Assembly (NCBI GenBank): GCA_024405645.1
Contig: JAKSOJ010000007.1
Location: 1 to 17,560 of the forward strand
Direction of reading: 5' to 3'
Source of the DNA: Phascolarctobacterium sp.
GTDB lineage: Bacteria > Bacillota > Negativicutes > Acidaminococcales > Acidaminococcaceae
Length of the DNA: 17,560 bases
Translations under genes and position numbers: made by a program
The notes under the pieces: generated by a model
Database searches by the model: none
Told to the model about the DNA's origin: nothing
The model's input: the letters and a program-made list of their open reading frames with translations, nothing else
In this document: one piece after another, positions 14,552 to 17,560 of the stretch
Layout: every line of letters starts with the position of its first letter
Numbering within the stretch: position 1 is the stretch's first letter

Positions 14552-15466
14552 TTACTCGATAACTTTAACGCCTTCAGTATCCAAATCTAAAATGTGATAT
14601 ACACCAGTCTCCCCTTTTGCTTCCAAAGCTGCAAGCATTGCTTTAGCAATAGCTTCATGGTCAGCGTCAATAGGAGCATAGGCCATGATAGTAGAACCTG
14701 CACCGGAGATAATGCCATTGTATGCTCCAGCCTTTTTAGCAGCTTCAAATACTTCATAAAGACCAGGAATAAGATGAGCGCGATACGGTTGATGAAGCTT
14801 GTCTTCCAAGCCTTCGCCAATGTAGTCATATTCACCACTCAAAAGTGCACCTACCAAAAGGCACGCATGAGAAGAGTTAAATACTGCATCCTTATGAGGA
14901 ACTTCTTTAGGAAGAGCAGCACGAGCTAAGCTTGTTGCTAATTTTCTATCAGGAACAACAGCAATGAATTTCAAAGGTTTTGCAGGCAAGAATTTTAAAG
15001 TATGCGCAGTTTCACCTTGCATGAAGCTGATAGTAAAGCCACCATAGAGCGCAGGAGCAACATTATCTGGATGTCCTTCGATTTCAGTAGCCATGTTCAA
15101 AAGCTCGTCTTTGGTAAAATGATTGTCACACAAGCAATTTGCAGCATAGAGACCTGCTACGATTGCAGCAGAGCTAGAACCCATACCACGGCTCATGGGA
15201 ATGCGGTTAAGCATTTTAATCTTCAGACCAATGCGTTCGTTTTCATGAACAGCATTCCATACGCGGAAAAAGCTTTGAAAAGCAAGATTGCGTCCATGGG
15301 GCTTAAGGTATTCAGCACCCTCACCTTCTACTTCCAGTTTAAAACCACGTTCTTCGGTAATTTCATAGGTTACTTCATTATAATAGGTACATGCAACGCC
15401 CAATGTATCAAAGCCAGGACCACAGTTAGCACTGGTTGCAGGTACTCTCAAAGTTACGCTTTTCAA
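14552..15466 (-). CDS. thrB: Homoserine kinase
   Basis: It phosphorylates homoserine to O-phosphohomoserine, the committed step to threonine. The 304-residue protein is of usual length for this GHMP kinase. The N-terminus VPATSANCGPGFDTLG (8-23) is typical for ThrB. The ATP-binding GHMP motif PMSRGMGSSSAA lies at 90-101. The C-terminal GIISGAGSTIMAY is the third GHMP motif. Only a TTG at 15464-15466 gives a full N-terminus in this frame. AAAGGAG, containing the end of hom, lies about nine bases upstream. An out-of-frame ATG sits closer to that ribosome site and would read Met-Phe-stop. No clear terminator follows before the tRNA promoter. Confidence 0.93.
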   Translation of the reverse strand: MKSVTLRVPATSANCGPGFDTLGVACTYYNEVTYEITEERGFKLEVEGEGAEYLKPHGRNLAFQSFFRVWNAVHENERIGLKIKMLNRIPMSRGMGSSSAAIVAGLYAANCLCDNHFTKDELLNMATEIEGHPDNVAPALYGGFTISFMQGETAHTLKFLPAKPLKFIAVVPDRKLATSLARAALPKEVPHKDAVFNSSHACLLVGALLSGEYDYIGEGLEDKLHQPYRAHLIPGLYEVFEAAKKAGAYNGIISGAGSTIMAYAPIDADHEAIAKAMLAALEAKGETGVYHILDLDTEGVKVIE

Positions 15467-15480
15467 AACATTAATCTCCT

Positions 15481-16782
15481 TTAACCGTTACTAGAATCTT
15501 CTACACGAATAATGCAGGAAATCTTATCAACTACAGGCAATACTTCCAGGATTTGCAAAGCCATTTTCAAATTAGCAGCAGATACCGCATGGGTTACAAA
15601 TACAAGGTCAGCAGTTTTGCCACGTTCGTTAGTTTGAATTACATTACGAATACTTACGCTTTGAGAACCAAATACAGAGGCAATAGCAGCAAGTACACCA
15701 GGTTTATCAAGAACGGACAAACGAATATAGGACGGGAAAACATTGTTCTCGGGAGAACAAATCTTCTTTTCTTTATAGCATGCATAGCCAATGCGACCCT
15801 TATCATTATTAATAAGGTTACGCGCAGCTTCCATGATATCGCCAACTACGGAGCTTGCTGTTGGGAAACGACCAGCGCCAAGGCCCAAGAACATAGCCTC
15901 GCCAATAGCATCACCATTTACGTAAACAGCATTATAAGCACCACTTACACTTGCAAGAGGATGTTTTTTAGGAATCATAGTCGGGCTAACGCTAATAGAA
16001 ACGCCATTTTCAGGATCATTTTTAGCAATTGCCAAAAGCTTAACTGCATAGCCTAAACGAGAAGCATATTCGATATCGCAAGCATCTACGCTTTCGATAC
16101 CATTAATATCAACATCCTTCATGCTAATTGCCATATTGAAAGCGATAGATGCTAAAATAACAGCTTTACGAGCAGCGTCAAAACCACCTACATCGGCAGT
16201 AGGATCAGATTCAGCATAACCTTTATCTTGAGCTTCTTTGAGAACAGTTGCATAGTCCATGCCTTCATCAGTCATTTTGGAAAGCATGTAGTTAGTGGTA
16301 CCATTAACAATACCCATAATGCTATGGATTTCGTTAGCAGCCATGGAGCTCTTCATTGGTCCGATGATGGGAATACCACCGCAAACAGCACCTTCAAACA
16401 TAATGTCTGCATTATGCTTGCCAGCGATGTCAAACAGTTTTTTACCATAGTGAGCAATGACATCTTTATTAGCGGTAACAACTTGTTTACCATTTTCCAA
16501 CGCTTGGCACATGTATTCCATTGCAGGATGTTCACGGCCAATAAGTTCAACTACGATATCAATTTCAGGATCATTTAATACATCATCAACATTAGTTGTG
16601 TATTCGTATGCATCACCATATGCAGCGGACATTTTTTCAAGATTGCGGCCAAAGATTTTAGTAAGCTTGATTTCTTTGCCTACCTTGCGAGTAATCATTT
16701 CCGCATTTTTTTCCAATAATTTTATAACACCGCCGCCAACGGTACCAGAGCCTAAAAGACCTACACTGATATAATCCTTCAC
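15481..16782 (-). CDS. hom: Homoserine dehydrogenase
   Basis: This enzyme reduces aspartate semialdehyde to homoserine, the branch point to threonine and methionine. The 433-residue protein has the nucleotide-binding loop GLLGSGTVGGG (8-18), the VTANKDVIA block (about 102-110), the catalytic-domain EGAVCGGIPIIGP and GIVNGTTNYML, and KGYAESDPTADVGG. From about residue 350 there is an ACT domain (SYIRLSVLDKPGVLAAIASVF), which in the family mediates feedback control by threonine. The start is GTG at 16780-16782, with GGGGGAT about six bases upstream; no ATG is available in frame nearby. The thrB ribosome site overlaps the stop. It sits between pheB and thrB, a typical Firmicute order. Confidence 0.96.
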   Translation of the reverse strand: MKDYISVGLLGSGTVGGGVIKLLEKNAEMITRKVGKEIKLTKIFGRNLEKMSAAYGDAYEYTTNVDDVLNDPEIDIVVELIGREHPAMEYMCQALENGKQVVTANKDVIAHYGKKLFDIAGKHNADIMFEGAVCGGIPIIGPMKSSMAANEIHSIMGIVNGTTNYMLSKMTDEGMDYATVLKEAQDKGYAESDPTADVGGFDAARKAVILASIAFNMAISMKDVDINGIESVDACDIEYASRLGYAVKLLAIAKNDPENGVSISVSPTMIPKKHPLASVSGAYNAVYVNGDAIGEAMFLGLGAGRFPTASSVVGDIMEAARNLINNDKGRIGYACYKEKKICSPENNVFPSYIRLSVLDKPGVLAAIASVFGSQSVSIRNVIQTNERGKTADLVFVTHAVSAANLKMALQILEVLPVVDKISCIIRVEDSSNG

Positions 16783-16797
16783 GATAATCCCCCAATA

Positions 16798-17241
16798 TTA
16801 TACTTGGCCCAAAACTTCCATACGACGTACACCGTCAATCATGCGGAGCTTGTCCAGGAGTGCTTCCAGGTCAACAGTTAAATTTTTAGTTTCGATAGAA
16901 ATAGTAGTATTCGCTACGCCTTGCAGAGGAATACCTTGGTTGATAGTCATAATGCTACCGCTATGATCTGCAACAGTATTAAGTACGCGGCTCAAAACGC
17001 CAGATTTATGTTCCAAAAGCAAGGACAGAGTAACGATTTTCTCCTTGCTAGCTTCGTAGAACGGGAACACGAAATCTTTATATTTATAGTAAGCACTACG
17101 GCTAAGGCCCATTTTTTCTACGGCTTCGTTAATAGTTCTTACTTCTCCGCGTTTTAAAACTTCTTTAACTCTAATAGTCTTTTTAATAGCTTCAGGTAAA
17201 ATTTCTTCTCTAACTAAGTAGAATGTGTTTTTTTCTTCCAT
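16798..17241 (-). CDS. pheB: ACT domain-containing protein PheB (UPF0735)
   Basis: This 147-residue protein has an N-terminal helical part with a helix-turn-helix-like NEAVEKMGLSRSAYYKYKD (39-57). A C-terminal ACT domain at about 68-145 begins KIVTLSLLLEHKSGVLSRVL. It matches the PheB/UPF0735 family found next to hom in Firmicutes. Its precise function is not settled; ACT domains bind amino acids, so a regulatory role in aspartate-family or aromatic amino acid metabolism is plausible. The ATG at 17239-17241 has AAAGGAG with eight bases spacing. It is the first gene of pheB-hom-thrB, 13 to 16 bases apart. Confidence 0.9.
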   Translation of the reverse strand: MEEKNTFYLVREEILPEAIKKTIRVKEVLKRGEVRTINEAVEKMGLSRSAYYKYKDFVFPFYEASKEKIVTLSLLLEHKSGVLSRVLNTVADHSGSIMTINQGIPLQGVANTTISIETKNLTVDLEALLDKLRMIDGVRRMEVLGQV

Positions 17242-17288
17242 TTATAAAACTCCTTTCAGAAATAATAGACAAATTTTAATACTCTCAT

Positions 17289-17317
17289 ATTATACAATGT
17301 CTTTACGAAAAATACAA
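17289..17317 (-). promoter_or_regulatory. Probable promoter of pheB-hom-thrB
   Basis: A perfect TATAAT lies at 17289-17294 on the minus strand. At 17 bp spacing the -35 is TTGTAT (17312-17317), which matches only three of six consensus positions. It is the only good candidate between the upstream terminator and pheB. I see no T-box or threonine leader peptide in the 100-base leader. Confidence 0.55.
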
Positions 17318-17391
17318 TTGTGTTTTATAAATTTTCTGTAACAATTTCAAAATTTCCCTAATACTTTACACTTTTTTTCGCAAATATGTAA

Positions 17392-17432
17392 ACAAAAAAC
17401 ATCCAAAATCTCTCATAGAGAAATTGGATGTT
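17392..17432 (-). terminator. Rho-independent terminator of the gene entering at the window edge
   Basis: A 9-bp stem pairs AACATCCAA (17398-17406) with 17424-17432. It is capped by a 2x2 internal loop and a further 5-bp stem TCTCT/AGAGA with a 3-nt loop. On the minus strand it is followed by TTTTTTG. It lies 25 bases past the stop codon of the partial gene. Confidence 0.82.
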
Positions 17433-17456
17433 AGAATTTTACAACTTTTTAGTTTA

Positions 17457-17560
17457 TTAACGCAACATGCAAAGCTTATTTAAATCATAATTTCTGCACT
17501 CACAATATTCTTTGGTTTCGCCAAAAATTAAGATTGGTACTCTTTTCAAATCGTTAATTG
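17457..17560 (-). CDS. C-terminal end of an unidentified protein (partial)
   Basis: An open minus-strand frame enters from beyond the window and ends with TAA at 17457-17459. It shows 33 residues, including LKRVPILIFGETKEYCECRN and ending NKLCMLR. A terminator follows 25 bases later, which supports a real gene end. The V-P-x-L-I-F-G pattern resembles the cis-proline part of glutaredoxin or thioredoxin folds, and the CxC and a further Cys would fit a redox protein, but the fragment is too short to assign a family. Confidence 0.5.
   Translation of the reverse strand, partial: INDLKRVPILIFGETKEYCECRNYDLNKLCMLR

Noticed and set aside
15002..15484. Plus-strand 160-codon frame opposite thrB
   Set aside because: thrB has all GHMP motifs on the other strand; the plus frame shows no domain or start signal.
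17242..17397. T-box or amino-acid leader ahead of pheB-hom-thrB
   Set aside because: No T-box TGGNACC-like sequence, no Thr-rich leader peptide and no terminator/antiterminator pair between the promoter and pheB.
1..17560. CRISPR array, insertion sequence or prophage
   Set aside because: No regularly spaced repeats, no transposase, integrase or cas-like proteins, and no direct repeats flanking the tRNA.

Overview
This is a chromosomal housekeeping stretch of an AT-rich bacterium. Every protein gene and the single tRNA I can support lie on the minus strand, so transcription runs from position 17560 towards 1. The gene content suggests a diderm Firmicute of the class Negativicutes, perhaps near Phascolarctobacterium or Acidaminococcus. 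The reasons are a Firmicute-type ACT protein (PheB) ahead of hom-thrB, strong AGGAGG ribosome binding sites, and a psd-pssA pair for phosphatidylethanolamine. This taxonomic call is inference from gene content, not from a marker gene. I see no phage, insertion sequence, CRISPR array or other mobile DNA.

Layout in transcription order. (a) 17560-17398: the last 33 codons of an unidentified gene and its terminator. (b) 17241-14552: pheB-hom-thrB, the homoserine branch of threonine synthesis. (c) 14521-14363: tRNA-Pro(GGG) with a consensus promoter and a strong terminator. (d) 14284-11365: a two-CxxC hypothetical protein, prfC (release factor 3) and a WecG/TagA/CpsF glycosyltransferase. (e) 11328-7611: psd, pssA, a membrane GT2 glycosyltransferase, a secreted CxxC protein and two small membrane proteins, one of only 55 residues. 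(f) 7608-7239: an intergenic stretch with a possible 42-residue ORF and a 24-bp perfect inverted repeat. (g) 7238-4631: a secreted protein with a FlgD-like end, a tail-anchored BIG2-like surface protein, a DUF3592 membrane protein and a terminator. (h) 4529-52: an NlpC/P60 wall hydrolase, leucyl aminopeptidase, a PHP-domain phosphoesterase and a P-loop/Asp23 fusion, closed by a terminator.

How they work together. Three clusters serve the envelope: (e) makes phosphatidylethanolamine and probably a glycosylated envelope component, (g) exports two proteins, and (h) starts with a peptidoglycan-peptide hydrolase followed by an aminopeptidase. Genes inside clusters are tightly packed. At eight junctions the upstream TAA stop is fused to the next Shine-Dalgarno sequence as TAAGGA or TAAAGGAG, which suggests translational coupling.

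No clearly new multi-gene system can be proven from sequence alone. The best leads are the P-loop/Asp23 fusion, the glycosyltransferase and small-protein tail of the phospholipid operon, the promoter that overlaps the terminator ahead of psd, and the small ORFs and inverted repeat between 7239 and 7829.
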